Below are positions 38,868 to 48,531 of a stretch of 64,000 nt of DNA, one piece after another (the first letter of the stretch is position 1; every line of letters starts with the position of its first letter). A program made the position numbers and the translations under genes. The notes under the pieces are model-generated. The model searched no databases, was not told the DNA's origin, and was given only the letters and a program-made list of their open reading frames with translations. The DNA is from Hyphomicrobiales bacterium (GTDB taxonomy: Bacteria > Pseudomonadota > Alphaproteobacteria > Rhizobiales > Rhizobiaceae), in the NCBI GenBank assembly GCA_900473745.1, contig UCMW01000021.1:1-64000 (forward strand). Reading direction: 5' to 3'.

Positions 38868-39329
38868 ATGACGGCAAATGCGCGAACGAAAACCGACTAC
38901 AGTGCGGCCATTGACACAGTCAGGGGCATGCTCGCGACACCGCGTGAAACGGTATTCGACCCGCAGAATTGTCCGGTGCGAGACGTCTTTGCCCATATCG
39001 GGGACAAATGGGCCTCACTCATCCTGCAGACGCTGGGAATGCGGCCTCATCGCTTCGGTGAACTGAAGCGCGCGATCCCCGATATTTCGCAGGCCATGCT
39101 GACCGGGACCCTGCGTAGCCTGCAGCGCGACGGGTTTGTTCGCCGCGAGGTTTTCCCGACCCAGCCGCCCAGCGTGGAGTACAGTCTGACGGAACTCGGC
39201 CAATCCCTTCTCGGTCCGCTGGCCGCGTTGGTTCTCTGGACAGCAGACCAACACGGGCGGATCCGCGAGGCTCGTACCGTCTACGACGCCGAAAATCAGC
39301 CTCCAAAGAAGAAGCTGGCGGCGCGCTGA
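38868..39329 (+). CDS. HxlR-family regulator, probable redox sensor of the qorB-like gene
   Basis: 153 residues, slightly longer than typical HxlR proteins at both ends. Core winged helix at about residues 35-125: N-C-P-V-R-D-V, G-D-K-W-A-S-L-I-L, R-F-G-E-L-K-R-A-I-P-D-I-S and V-E-Y-S-L-T-E-L-G. The single conserved cysteine (Cys35) at the start of the domain is the residue that senses quinones or oxidants in QorR/YodB-type proteins. Divergent gene order supports control of the neighbouring oxidoreductase. Confidence 0.88.
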   Translation: MTANARTKTDYSAAIDTVRGMLATPRETVFDPQNCPVRDVFAHIGDKWASLILQTLGMRPHRFGELKRAIPDISQAMLTGTLRSLQRDGFVRREVFPTQPPSVEYSLTELGQSLLGPLAALVLWTADQHGRIREARTVYDAENQPPKKKLAAR

Positions 39330-39424
39330 GGCGCCTAACCGGGTGGTGTAGTTTGGTAACCATTCCATTCAACCAAATCGATACAACATCGCGCTAATCT
39401 ACCCTGAGAAATTGGGGGTGAATT

Positions 39425-40717
39425 ATGTTCAAGCGATTTATCCGCGACCGGCGCGGCAATTTTGGCATGATGACGGCGATTCTGCTCGTCCCCGTGATCG
39501 GCACTGCCGGCCTTGCCATCGACATCAGCAATGCCCTGATGGTGCGCAGCACCCTTCAGGCCGCCGCGGATTCCGCCGCGATTGCAGCTGTGGCCGAAAC
39601 GTCTGCCGGCGTCCTGCAGGCCATGCAGTTGAAATCGGACGGACAGCTGACAGACGCCATCGCGGACGCGAAGAAGGTCTTCATGGGCCACGCAAAGATG
39701 TCGGAAGACTATGAGCTGAAGGATTTCGACGTCGAAGTCGTCAAGACCGGGACGCAGCTGAAGGCGGTCTTCACCTTCAACGCTTCCGTACCCACCACGC
39801 TGGCACGTATCCTCGGCCAACCGGATGTGACGGTTGCCGGCAAGGCGGAAGCCGTATTCCAGACCGACACTTTCCGCGACTTCTACCTGTTGCTCGACAA
39901 CACGCCCTCCATGGGCGTCGGAGCCACTCCGTCGGATGTCAACAAGATGGTCGCCAACACTGGCGACAAATGCGCGTTTGCCTGCCACATCGTCAAGAAT
40001 GGGGTAGAGGACATGAACAGTTACTACAATCTCGCCAAGAGGCTCGGCGTGACCATCCGCATCGACGTCGTGGCGCAGGCTACTGCTGCGCTCATGGACA
40101 CGGCGAAGACATCGCGCAAGAGCTCCAACCAGTACCGCATGGCCGTCTATACCTTCGGCGAAAAAGCTGAGGATACCAAGCTTCTCGAGGTCGCCTCGCT
40201 CACCGACGACCTCGACAATGTCCAGAGCAAGGCTTCGAAGATCGGCCTGATGTCCATCCCTAAACAGGGATATGACAACGACCAGCAAACCGATTTCGAC
40301 CGTGCTCTGAAGAATGTCGGCGCCCTCATGGGGACAGCCGGAACCGGCTCGTCGGCGGGCAATCCGGAAAAGATCCTCTTCTTCGTATCGGATGGTGTCG
40401 GTGACTCCTACAAACCCAGTTCCTGCACCAAGGCGACGACGGGCGGACGCTGCCAGGAGCCGATCGACACGACCCAGTGCGAAGTGCTGAAAAACAAGGG
40501 CTATCGGATCGCCGTGCTCTATACGACCTATCTGCCGCTTCCGACGAACGACTGGTACAAGAAGTGGATCTCGCCGTTCCAGACCGAAATCCCGACCCGG
40601 ATGCAGGCCTGCGCCTCGCCGGGCCTCTATTTCGAGGTCAGCCCGAGCCAGGGCATTGCGGACGCCATGAACGCCCTGTTCCTGAAGATCATTACCTCGC
40701 CGCGGCTGTCGAGCTGA
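39425..40717 (+). CDS. TadG-like pilus-assembly protein with von Willebrand A domain
   Basis: 430 residues. The N-terminus has the TadE/TadG pattern: F-I-R-D-R-R-G-N-F-G, one hydrophobic helix at about 14-35, then I-D-I-S-N-A-L and an Ala-rich stretch A-A-A-D-S-A-A-I-A-A. A von Willebrand A domain follows, with L-L-D-N-T-P-S-M at about residues 157-164, so the metal motif has Thr in place of the first Ser. Expected in the inner membrane with the A domain outside, acting in tight-adherence pilus or surface function. No other tad genes are nearby. GGGGGTGA precedes the ATG. Confidence 0.87.
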   Translation: MFKRFIRDRRGNFGMMTAILLVPVIGTAGLAIDISNALMVRSTLQAAADSAAIAAVAETSAGVLQAMQLKSDGQLTDAIADAKKVFMGHAKMSEDYELKDFDVEVVKTGTQLKAVFTFNASVPTTLARILGQPDVTVAGKAEAVFQTDTFRDFYLLLDNTPSMGVGATPSDVNKMVANTGDKCAFACHIVKNGVEDMNSYYNLAKRLGVTIRIDVVAQATAALMDTAKTSRKSSNQYRMAVYTFGEKAEDTKLLEVASLTDDLDNVQSKASKIGLMSIPKQGYDNDQQTDFDRALKNVGALMGTAGTGSSAGNPEKILFFVSDGVGDSYKPSSCTKATTGGRCQEPIDTTQCEVLKNKGYRIAVLYTTYLPLPTNDWYKKWISPFQTEIPTRMQACASPGLYFEVSPSQGIADAMNALFLKIITSPRLSS

Positions 40718-40741
40718 CGGCGGCGCAGATAAACCGTCTCG

Positions 40742-41833
40742 TTATGGCCGCAGGGCAAGGCGGCGGAGCGAGACGGCGTTGTCTTCGCTGAAGATCAAGC
40801 CCTCGCGCTCGAAGGCTTGGCGTATCGAAACCAGCGATGCCGGACGGGTGGTTCTTTCACCCTCCGCTTCGATCCGCCGGATCGACGACACGGACACGCC
40901 GGACTGGCGGGAGAGATCCTCAAGCGTCCATTGCAGCATGGCGCGTCCTGCGCGGATCTGCATCGGCGTCAGCGTTGCCTCGCCTGCAGGCTGTCCTTTT
41001 CCCGTTCCGGTGAAATCGCCATGGCGCAAGATCATGCCGAGCCACTCGTGCGGGCGAGACCCCTTGTGGATGATGGGAACCGCCCGTGCGTGAAACCATT
41101 CGTATTCGCCATCGGCTTTCATGATCCGGTGATTGGCGACATAGGGCGAAAGAGTTGCCACGGCGTGCTGCCATGCGGCGATTACCGCGCCGCGATCATC
41201 GGGATGCAGGGCATTCACCCAGTTGCCGTTCAGGACTTCCGATTCCGGTTGCCCCGTAAGAACCGTCCAACCGTGAGAGAATACAGGCTCGCCACTGGCC
41301 GTTGCACGCCACTCCAGGGCCGCGACCGCGCCGACAAGCGCACGGTAACGCCCCAGGCTTTCATCAAGCGCCTGCCGATTTTCCTGCAGCTGTGAGATGT
41401 CGTTGAGAAGACCCACCGCTCTCGCCGGCCGCTGATCTGCATCGAGCACGACCTCGGATCGCAGCCGCACCCAGCGCACTGTTCTGTCGCCGCGAATGAT
41501 GCGGAAGTCGCGGTTCACGGGCACCCCGGACCTGATCAGCGGCCAGATGTCCTCACATCGATTACGGTCCTCGGGGTGAATCTGGTCGATCAGATCCATC
41601 AGGCTGAAGAGTTTCGGGCTGTCGATGCCCATCACCCGCAAAAGTCCGGGGCTGCAGCTGCATTGTCCTGTCAGGAGATCGCAACTCCAGAAGCCGGCCG
41701 TGCCGCGCTCTTCGACCAGTTTCAGAAAATGTGCCGACGAAACGCCGGGATTCTTTTGGCTGATGCCGGAAATATCACCATCCTTACCGACGTAAACATC
41801 AGCTTGGGTGGACGCGCCAAGAAAGTCGTTCAT
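40742..41833 (-). CDS. PAS-PAS-XRE fusion regulator
   Basis: 363 residues without membrane segments. Two PAS_3-type domains occur at about residues 35-150 and 165-275; both contain the H-P-[ED]-D pattern (I-H-P-E-D-R and L-H-P-D-D-R). Residues about 290-363 form an XRE-type helix-turn-helix: T-P-M-Q-I-R-A-G-R-A-M-L-Q-W and L-S-R-Q-S-G-V-S-V-S-S-I-R-R-I-E-A. PAS_3 domains usually sit on kinases or cyclases, so a direct DNA-binding output is unusual. Ligand and targets are unknown. The ribosome site before ATG 41833 is weak. Confidence 0.82.
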   Translation of the reverse strand: MNDFLGASTQADVYVGKDGDISGISQKNPGVSSAHFLKLVEERGTAGFWSCDLLTGQCSCSPGLLRVMGIDSPKLFSLMDLIDQIHPEDRNRCEDIWPLIRSGVPVNRDFRIIRGDRTVRWVRLRSEVVLDADQRPARAVGLLNDISQLQENRQALDESLGRYRALVGAVAALEWRATASGEPVFSHGWTVLTGQPESEVLNGNWVNALHPDDRGAVIAAWQHAVATLSPYVANHRIMKADGEYEWFHARAVPIIHKGSRPHEWLGMILRHGDFTGTGKGQPAGEATLTPMQIRAGRAMLQWTLEDLSRQSGVSVSSIRRIEAEGERTTRPASLVSIRQAFEREGLIFSEDNAVSLRRLALRP

Positions 41834-42121
41834 TTCGGTTCAGTCTTATCCATCACGCTGCCGGCAGGTTGGGCTTAGGACATCCCGCTGGCCAGCACTC
41901 GCTTCTCAAGCTCCGAAGCTAACGGTGCATGCTGCCGGGGACAAGTGTGAAGTAACACTTTGGTGACATGGACAGCCGTCAACACGAGCCCGCCCTTCAG
42001 GTCGCAGATGGAGATCGACCAGATCATTCATTAGATGTTTCAGGCACGGCGCTTGTGGTCCTTGCGGGATCATGGCAGGAAGCCAGACGAAGGCCGAAAA
42101 GACAGTATGAGAGAGCCCTGA

Positions 42122-42292
42122 ATGTCGAACGTCATCAAGTTCGAGCGCCCGCCCGAGAACAAGCCACCGAAGCCGAAGAGGAGCCTCTCGCTGAGCGCGC
42201 GCAGGATCCTGATCTGGGTCGGCATCGTTGCTGCTTTCTTTCTTGCCTGGGGCTATTTTACATTTTTCGGTGCAGGCACTGCTCCCGCCTGA
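42122..42292 (+). CDS. Small single-helix membrane protein, 56 residues
   Basis: Short gene with GAGAGAG about eight bases before ATG 42122. Residues 1-28 are cytoplasmic and rich in Pro and Lys (K-F-E-R-P-P-E-N-K-P-P-K-P-K-R), residues 29-49 form one membrane helix, and a short Ala/Gly tail follows. Similar Pro/Lys-headed small membrane proteins occur in Rhizobiaceae, by recall; the function is unknown. It ends near the convergent KDG kinase stop at 42321. Codon use matches the neighbours, which supports coding. Confidence 0.7.
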   Translation: MSNVIKFERPPENKPPKPKRSLSLSARRILIWVGIVAAFFLAWGYFTFFGAGTAPA

Positions 42293-42320
42293 GCGCGCTC
42301 GGTATCCCGACAATGCGGCG

Positions 42321-43235
42321 TCATGATCGCGTGGCCGCATTCGCCACCAGCGCGCCGCGAGCCCCGATTACCCTCGCTGCAAGTCGCGCCCCCGCAGTGA
42401 TGGCATCGGCACTGCAAGCTCCTTGGAGTTCAGCGGCCAGATAACCCGCATTGAAGCTGTCTCCGGCAGCCGTGGTATCGAGAATACTCTCGGCCGGCGG
42501 AATGGGCACAATTTCGATCGCGCCATCGCCGGCGTCATAGGTCACATCTGCCGGACCATTCTTGACGATCACACGCTTTGCGCCTTCTGCCCTGTAGCGT
42601 TTTGCCGTGGCCGCGGGATCGATGTCTCCGAACCAGGTCGCCTCGTCATCGAAGGACGGCAGGCAGAGGTCACTGATGGCGGCCGCACGGTGGATCCAGT
42701 GACGCATGGTTTCAGAACTGTCCCAGAGACGCGGCCGAAGATTGGGATCGAAGACGACCTTGCCACCACGGCCGGCGAACTGGCTGAGCGCTTCGATGAG
42801 GGCCAAGCGATCCTGGTTCGGAAGGATCGCCAGCGTGATACCAGACCAGTAGGCGAGATCGGCCCCATCAAGAGCGCGCGCGAGTGCGGCCGGATCACCA
42901 GCAAGATTTCGCGCGGCGCTGTCGTTGCGCCAGTAGGTGAAGCTGCGCTCACCGTCCTTCAGGGTAATATAGTAAAGGCCGATCGTCTTGTCGGCCAGGC
43001 GGCGGATATGGGTCGTGCCAATGCCTTCCGCGTTGAGGAAGTCCAACATCCGGTCGGAAAGCCCATCCGTGCCGACTGCCGAGACGTAGTCGATCTGCCA
43101 GTCCGAGCCCAGGCTCCGGCGCAGATAGTATGCCGTGTTAAGCGTGTCGCCTGCGAATCCCATGCTGAGAGTTCCGGCCGTGCCGGTTTCCGAGAGCTCC
43201 CCCATGCATTCGCCAATGGCTACAATCCGTCCCAT
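42321..43235 (-). CDS. kdgK: 2-keto-3-deoxygluconate kinase (PfkB family)
   Basis: 304 residues. PfkB sugar-kinase landmarks: G-E-C-M-G-E-L near the N-terminus, F-A-G-D-T-L-N-T-A-Y at 28-37 and the C-terminal D-T-T-A-A-G-D-S-F-N-A-G with the catalytic Asp. The N-terminal pattern is that of KDG kinases. It phosphorylates KDG to KDPG with ATP. AGGAGAGG precedes ATG 43235. It stands alone: no KDPG aldolase or uronate isomerase gene is in the window. KDG is not an intermediate of the oxidative udh route, so this serves a parallel branch of hexuronate use. Confidence 0.88.
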   Translation of the reverse strand: MGRIVAIGECMGELSETGTAGTLSMGFAGDTLNTAYYLRRSLGSDWQIDYVSAVGTDGLSDRMLDFLNAEGIGTTHIRRLADKTIGLYYITLKDGERSFTYWRNDSAARNLAGDPAALARALDGADLAYWSGITLAILPNQDRLALIEALSQFAGRGGKVVFDPNLRPRLWDSSETMRHWIHRAAAISDLCLPSFDDEATWFGDIDPAATAKRYRAEGAKRVIVKNGPADVTYDAGDGAIEIVPIPPAESILDTTAAGDSFNAGYLAAELQGACSADAITAGARLAARVIGARGALVANAATRS

Positions 43236-43449
43236 GCCATGTCCTCTCCTTCTTCCCCGTTCCGCTTAGCGCGCCAGCCAGCTGCCGTCGACGGGGAAAC
43301 CGGAAATTCTGGCGAAGGGCCGGCTCAGTTTTCATAAATTGTCGACGAGGCAGGCTGGATCGAGCTGCTCGAAAGTCTGCAGCGCGCCCGGCAGGAGGCG
43401 GTTGCGCCAGCCAGGCTAACGGTGCAATCAGGCCAGGCCGGACTACGCG

Positions 43450-44253
43450 TCATTTCTCCGCGCAGATGGCGTAGCGGTGCTGTGTCGCTCGTTCCAGGCC
43501 CTTGAAGAAGGAGAAATTCCGGCGCTGCGCCCTGTGGATCGCAGCCATGTCCTGGTCGATCGTGACCTTGGAGAAACCTGCCTCCTTCAACAGTTCGGCG
43601 ACGGCATTGGCATGTGCGCCGCTGGAGAAATGCACACGAGAGAGAATGCTGGCGTGGGTCGTCGCCATCTCGGAATTCGGTGCGCCGTGCGTGGCATCCT
43701 TGGCCAGACCCAGGCGGCTTGCCCAGGCCGTGAGCCGCTTCATGAGCTTGGTCAGCGTCGACGTGTTCACAAAGTCGCCATCAACGATGAGCACCTTGCC
43801 GCCGACCTTGAGTACCCGGTGCCACTCGCGAAAGCAGGCAAGCGGATCGACCAGGGTCCAGACGAGGTGCCGATTCGTGATCACGTCGTATGTGTCGTCG
43901 GATTCCATTGTCCGCTCGGCGTCGCCCAGCAGGAAGCGGATCTGGCGGCCGCGCGCCTTGGCCTTCGCCCGCGCGCGCTCGAGCATGGGCTCGGCCCAAT
44001 CCAGTCCGGTGACCCTGAAGCCAAGATCGTCCAGCAGATGCGAGACGACCGCCGTGCCACAGGCAAGATCGAGCGCCGCACGCCCCTCTCCCGACCCCAG
44101 GTGCTTGCGCAGCAGCGCATGCCAGGCTGCCCTTTCGTCTTCGGAGAAGATCTCGTGACCGGGCTGGCTGTCGAAGGTTTCGGCCCTGAGGGACCAGTAA
44201 GCCTTGATTTCGTCGCGGAGGTCACGGTTGGGAATAGAGCTAACGGCTTGCAT
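43450..44253 (-). CDS. Class I SAM-dependent methyltransferase next to a metal-chelate importer
   Basis: 267 residues. SAM-binding motif I is L-D-L-A-C-G-T-A near residues 61-68, followed by V-T-G-L-D-W-A-E and G-D-A-E-R-T; the later R-V-L-K-V-G-G-K-V-L fits a UbiE/methyltransferase-11 fold. The substrate is unknown. It is divergent from the siderophore-type ABC operon across 116 bases, so both may share control. It could modify a metal ligand imported or made by the cell; that is inference only. Confidence 0.85.
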   Translation of the reverse strand: MQAVSSIPNRDLRDEIKAYWSLRAETFDSQPGHEIFSEDERAAWHALLRKHLGSGEGRAALDLACGTAVVSHLLDDLGFRVTGLDWAEPMLERARAKAKARGRQIRFLLGDAERTMESDDTYDVITNRHLVWTLVDPLACFREWHRVLKVGGKVLIVDGDFVNTSTLTKLMKRLTAWASRLGLAKDATHGAPNSEMATTHASILSRVHFSSGAHANAVAELLKEAGFSKVTIDQDMAAIHRAQRRNFSFFKGLERATQHRYAICAEK

Positions 44254-44309
44254 AGGCTGGATCTTTCGGAACAGGTCGATGAGGCTGGAACACTTCTAAA
44301 AGATATTTC

Positions 44310-44337
44310 TTGACTGGCAAAGTCATAAAATCATAGT
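44310..44337 (+). promoter_or_regulatory. Promoter with overlapping palindrome before the metal-chelate ABC operon
   Basis: TTGACT (44310-44315) and CATAGT (44332-44337) are 16 bases apart. The perfect dyad TGACT-GGCAA-AGTCA (44311-44325) covers the -35 box and spacer, where a repressor would block polymerase. A metal-responsive repressor (Fur, RirA or similar) is a plausible binder, but the motif does not match a box I can name with certainty. Confidence 0.45.
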
Positions 44338-44369
44338 TCACCTCACAATCACAAGCAGGAGAACTGATC

Positions 44370-45509
44370 GTGTTCAAAATGGAGAGGGTGGCGTCAGCCG
44401 CCGCGATTTCGCTCGTCCTTTTTTCAGGTGTCGCGCTGGCCGGCGAGACGGTGACGATCAAGGACATCACAGGTCGAGAAGTCGAAGTGAGCGTTCCGGT
44501 TGAGCGCGTCATTCTGGGTGAAGGTCGCCAGATCTACTTCACCGCCGCCCTCGACACCGACAATCCCTTCGGCCGCGTCATCGGTTGGCGTGACGATTTC
44601 AAGAAGGCCGACCTCGACGGCTACAACATCTACCTGAAGAAATATCCGGAGATGGAGAAGATCCCCACCTTCGGCGGCATGAAGGACGGCACCTTCGATA
44701 TCGAGCAGGCAGTCGCGCTGAAGCCCGACGTCATCATCATGAACACGGAAGCGAAATCGGCGACCGAAGAGAGCGGCTATATCGAGAAGCTCGCCGCCGT
44801 CGGCATCCCACTCGTCTATATCGACTTCCGAGAGAAGCCCATGGAGCACACGGATGATTCCATGCGCATCATCGGCAAGCTATTCGGCAAGGAAGAACGC
44901 GCCGAGGAATTCGTGAAGTTCCACGACGAGCAGATCGCCAAGGTCACCGACGTTCTCTCAAAGCAGGCCGACCTCAACAAGCCAGTCGTCTTCATCGAGC
45001 GCGCCGGCGGATATTCCGACGATTGCTGCATGTCCTTCGGCAATGAGAATTTCGGCAAGATGGTCGAGCTCGCCGGCGGCGTGAACATGGCGAAGGACTT
45101 CATCCCGGGCACCTTCGGGACGGTCAATCCTGAGCAGATTATCGCTTCGAACCCCGATCAGGTCATCGTCACCGGCTCCAACTGGGAACTCTATGTCCCC
45201 GGCGGCAAGTGGGTCGGCGTCGGCCCGGGTGCTGACAAGGCTGAAGCAGCCCGCAAGCTTTCCGAGCTCATGAAGCGTCCCGGCTTTACCGACATCAAGG
45301 CTGTCAAGGACGGCAATGTTCACGCCATCTGGCACCAGTTCTACAACAGCCCGTACCAGTTCGTCGCCGTGCAGCAGATCGCAAAGTGGCTGCATCCGGA
45401 TCTCTTCAAGGATGTCGATGCCGACGCCACCTTCAAGGAAATGCACGAGCGCTTCCTGCCTGTTGAATACCACCCTGGCTACTTCGCCTCGATAAAGGCC
45501 GGGTCCTGA
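44370..45509 (+). CDS. Siderophore-family ABC solute-binding protein 1
   Basis: 379 residues from GTG 44370, with AGGAG nine bases upstream; ATG 44379 is the alternative. Signal peptide to about residue 26 (G-V-A-L-A-G-E). The rest is the FecB/BtuF-type (Peripla_BP_2) fold with the opening D-I-T-G-R-E-V-E-V and a joining helix. Cys219-Cys220 in D-D-C-C-M-S-F-G are unusual for this class and recur in the next gene. It should bind an iron or other metal chelate in the periplasm. A stem-loop follows its stop. Confidence 0.88.
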   Translation: MFKMERVASAAAISLVLFSGVALAGETVTIKDITGREVEVSVPVERVILGEGRQIYFTAALDTDNPFGRVIGWRDDFKKADLDGYNIYLKKYPEMEKIPTFGGMKDGTFDIEQAVALKPDVIIMNTEAKSATEESGYIEKLAAVGIPLVYIDFREKPMEHTDDSMRIIGKLFGKEERAEEFVKFHDEQIAKVTDVLSKQADLNKPVVFIERAGGYSDDCCMSFGNENFGKMVELAGGVNMAKDFIPGTFGTVNPEQIIASNPDQVIVTGSNWELYVPGGKWVGVGPGADKAEAARKLSELMKRPGFTDIKAVKDGNVHAIWHQFYNSPYQFVAVQQIAKWLHPDLFKDVDADATFKEMHERFLPVEYHPGYFASIKAGS

Positions 45510-45517
45510 GAAACCAA

Positions 45518-45542
45518 CCGGCGCCTCGCCAAGAGGCGCCGG
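45518..45542 (+). terminator. Stem-loop between the two binding-protein genes
   Basis: CCGGCGCCT pairs perfectly with AGGCGCCGG around seven bases and is followed by only a short T-rich stretch. It starts eight bases after the first binding-protein stop and ends 25 bases before the second start. A partial terminator or 3'-end stabiliser is likely. Confidence 0.7.
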
Positions 45543-45566
45543 ATTTCCTACAAGGAAGACAGACTG

Positions 45567-46700
45567 ATGCTGACCAAGTTATTCGGGGCGTTTATCGCCC
45601 TTTCAACCGTTTTGGTGTCCCCGCTCTCGGCGGCTGAAATCACCGACATTGCCGGACGCAAGGTCGAGATCGATCTGCCAGCCAAGCGTGTGCTGGTCGG
45701 CGAAGCCCGACAGATCCATACGATCGCGGCGCTGACCGGGGAGCATATGCTCGACCGGATCGTCGGATGGCGAGACGACTTCTTTTCCAAGGATGCCGAC
45801 AGTTACACGGCTTATTCCGAGCGTTTCCCCGCACTCGCTGACCTGCCCCGGTTCGGCTATGTGCCGAACAACACCTTCGATCTAGAGGCTGCAATCGCCC
45901 TTGCACCCGACGTGATCACGCTCAATCTGGAATCGCAGAAGGTCGCTGTCGAAAGCGGGATCGAGGAAAAGGCAGCTGCGGCCGGCATTGCCGTCGTCTA
46001 TGTCGATTTCCGGGTAGATGCCAACAAGAACAGCGAAGACAGCATCCGTATACTCGGCCAGATCTTCGGTGCCGACGCCAAGGCCGAGGAATTCATCGCC
46101 TATCGCCGGAAACAGGTGGCGCTGGTCGTCGATCGGCTGGCCCAGGCTCAAAATCTGGCCCGCCCGAAGGTGTTCATCGAGCGTGCGCCCGGCAATGACG
46201 GAGAGAACGGCTGCTGCCGAAGCTTTGGCCCCTATAACTTCGGCGAGATGGTCGAACAGGCCGGCGGCCACAACATTGCCGCCGATGTCATCAAGACCAC
46301 GTTCGGCAATCTCAATCTCGAACAGCTAATCGTCGACAACCCCGATCACTACATTGCCACCGGATCCAACTGGGCGGCGGAATCCAAGACGCTCCGCTTC
46401 GTGCATGTCGGTCGTGGGGCCGATCTTCAGGCGGCCCGTGACAAGCTTTCCACGCTGGTCGCGCGCACAGGGTTCAGCGAACTGAAGGCCGTCAAGACCG
46501 GCGAAGTCCATGCCGTCTGGCATCAGTTCTACGGCGTCCCGTATGAGTTCGTCGCCATTCAGCAGTTCGCAAAGTGGTTCCATCCGGAAATGTTCGCCGA
46601 CTTGGATCCAGAGAAGACCTTCGAGGAATTTCACAAGACATTCCTGCCGGTCGCTTACAAGCCAGGTTACTTCGTCTCGCTGAACGAGGAGACACACTGA
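45567..46700 (+). CDS. Siderophore-family ABC solute-binding protein 2 (paralogue)
   Basis: 377 residues with a signal peptide ending near residue 23 (L-S-A-A-E). It aligns along its whole length with the preceding gene: shared D-I-[AT]-G-R, the V-G-W-R-D-D-F segment, Cys216-Cys217 in N-G-C-C-R-S-F-G, and W-H-Q-F-Y near the C-terminus. Two binding proteins for one permease suggest two related ligands. AAGGAAG precedes ATG 45567. Its stop overlaps the permease ATG by one base. Confidence 0.88.
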   Translation: MLTKLFGAFIALSTVLVSPLSAAEITDIAGRKVEIDLPAKRVLVGEARQIHTIAALTGEHMLDRIVGWRDDFFSKDADSYTAYSERFPALADLPRFGYVPNNTFDLEAAIALAPDVITLNLESQKVAVESGIEEKAAAAGIAVVYVDFRVDANKNSEDSIRILGQIFGADAKAEEFIAYRRKQVALVVDRLAQAQNLARPKVFIERAPGNDGENGCCRSFGPYNFGEMVEQAGGHNIAADVIKTTFGNLNLEQLIVDNPDHYIATGSNWAAESKTLRFVHVGRGADLQAARDKLSTLVARTGFSELKAVKTGEVHAVWHQFYGVPYEFVAIQQFAKWFHPEMFADLDPEKTFEEFHKTFLPVAYKPGYFVSLNEETH

Positions 46701-47760
46701 TGGCCATTGCCGCCGAAGCTCCTGCACTGGCCGTGGGCCGCGAGCGCTACCGCGCCATCGCGGCCAAACGGATTGGTATCCTCGGCCTGCTCTTCCTCGC
46801 CCTGCTGCTGAGCGTCGCCGTCGACATGGCCTATGGTCCTGCGCGCTACACGCTGGCCGAGGTCGTTGCCACGATCTGGGATCCCGCATCGGCGGGCAAC
46901 CAGCTTCGGGTCGTCATCTGGGACATCCGCATGCCGATCGCTCTGATGGCCGTCACCGTGGGGGCCTGTCTGTCGCTTGCTGGCGCGCAGATGCAGACGA
47001 TCCTTGCCAATCCGCTCGCCTCCCCTTTCACGCTCGGCATTTCGGCTGCAGCGGGCTTCGGCGCGGCGCTCGGACTGGTCGCCGGTGTCGCCGTATTTCC
47101 GGCAGCCGTGCAATACATGGTGCCGATCAATGCCTTCCTGATGGCGATGCTCGCGTCGCTCTTCATCTACGGCGTGTCGACCATGCGCGGCGTCACCGTC
47201 GAGACCATTGTTCTGCTCGGCATCGCGCTGGTCTTCACCTTCAATGCACTGCTGTCGCTGCTCGAATACCTCGCCTCGGAACAGGCGCTTGCGGCCGTCG
47301 TCTTCTGGACCATGGGCTCGCTGACCAAGGCGACCTGGGGCAAGGTGGCCGTGACATTTGCCGTCCTCGTCTTCAGCGTTCCGCTGTTTGCGCGCCGCGC
47401 CTGGGCGCTGACGGCCCTTCGCCTCGGGGATGACAAGGCTGCCTCCTTCGGTGTCAATGTGCGGGCACTCCGGCTGGAGACCATGCTGCTCGTCAGCCTG
47501 CTGGCAGCCATTCCGGTCTCCTTCGTCGGCACGATCGGCTTCATCGGCCTCGTCGGTCCGCATATCGCGCGCATGCTGCTTGGCGAAGACCAGCGCTTCT
47601 TCCTGCCGGGCTCCATTCTCTGCGGGGCGCTGCTGCTTTCGGTAACGTCCGTTGTCTCGAAGATGCTGATCCCCGGTGCCATCATGCCGATCGGCGTGAT
47701 CACGGCACTCGTCGGCGTGCCCTTCTTCTTCTCTCTGATCTTCACCAACAGGAGGCGCGC

Positions 47761-47767
<7 letters not shown>
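46700..47767 (+). CDS. FecCD-family ABC transporter permease
   Basis: 355 residues with about ten membrane segments. Family landmarks: D-I-R-M-P near residue 75, G-A-Q-M-Q-T-I-L-A-N-P-L-A-S-P near 96-110 and G-F-I-G-L-V-G-P-H near 281-289 in the ATPase-coupling region. It forms a homodimeric channel for the metal-chelate system. The start overlaps the second binding-protein stop (TGATGG) and the end overlaps the ATPase by seven bases. Confidence 0.92.
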
Positions 47768-48513
<746 letters not shown>

Positions 48514-48531
48514 GCCAGAGCCGGTACAAAC

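Noticed and set aside
42423..43337. 304-residue open frame on plus, antisense to kdgK
   Set aside because: Shadow frame; the minus strand encodes a clear PfkB kinase with catalytic motif and ribosome site.
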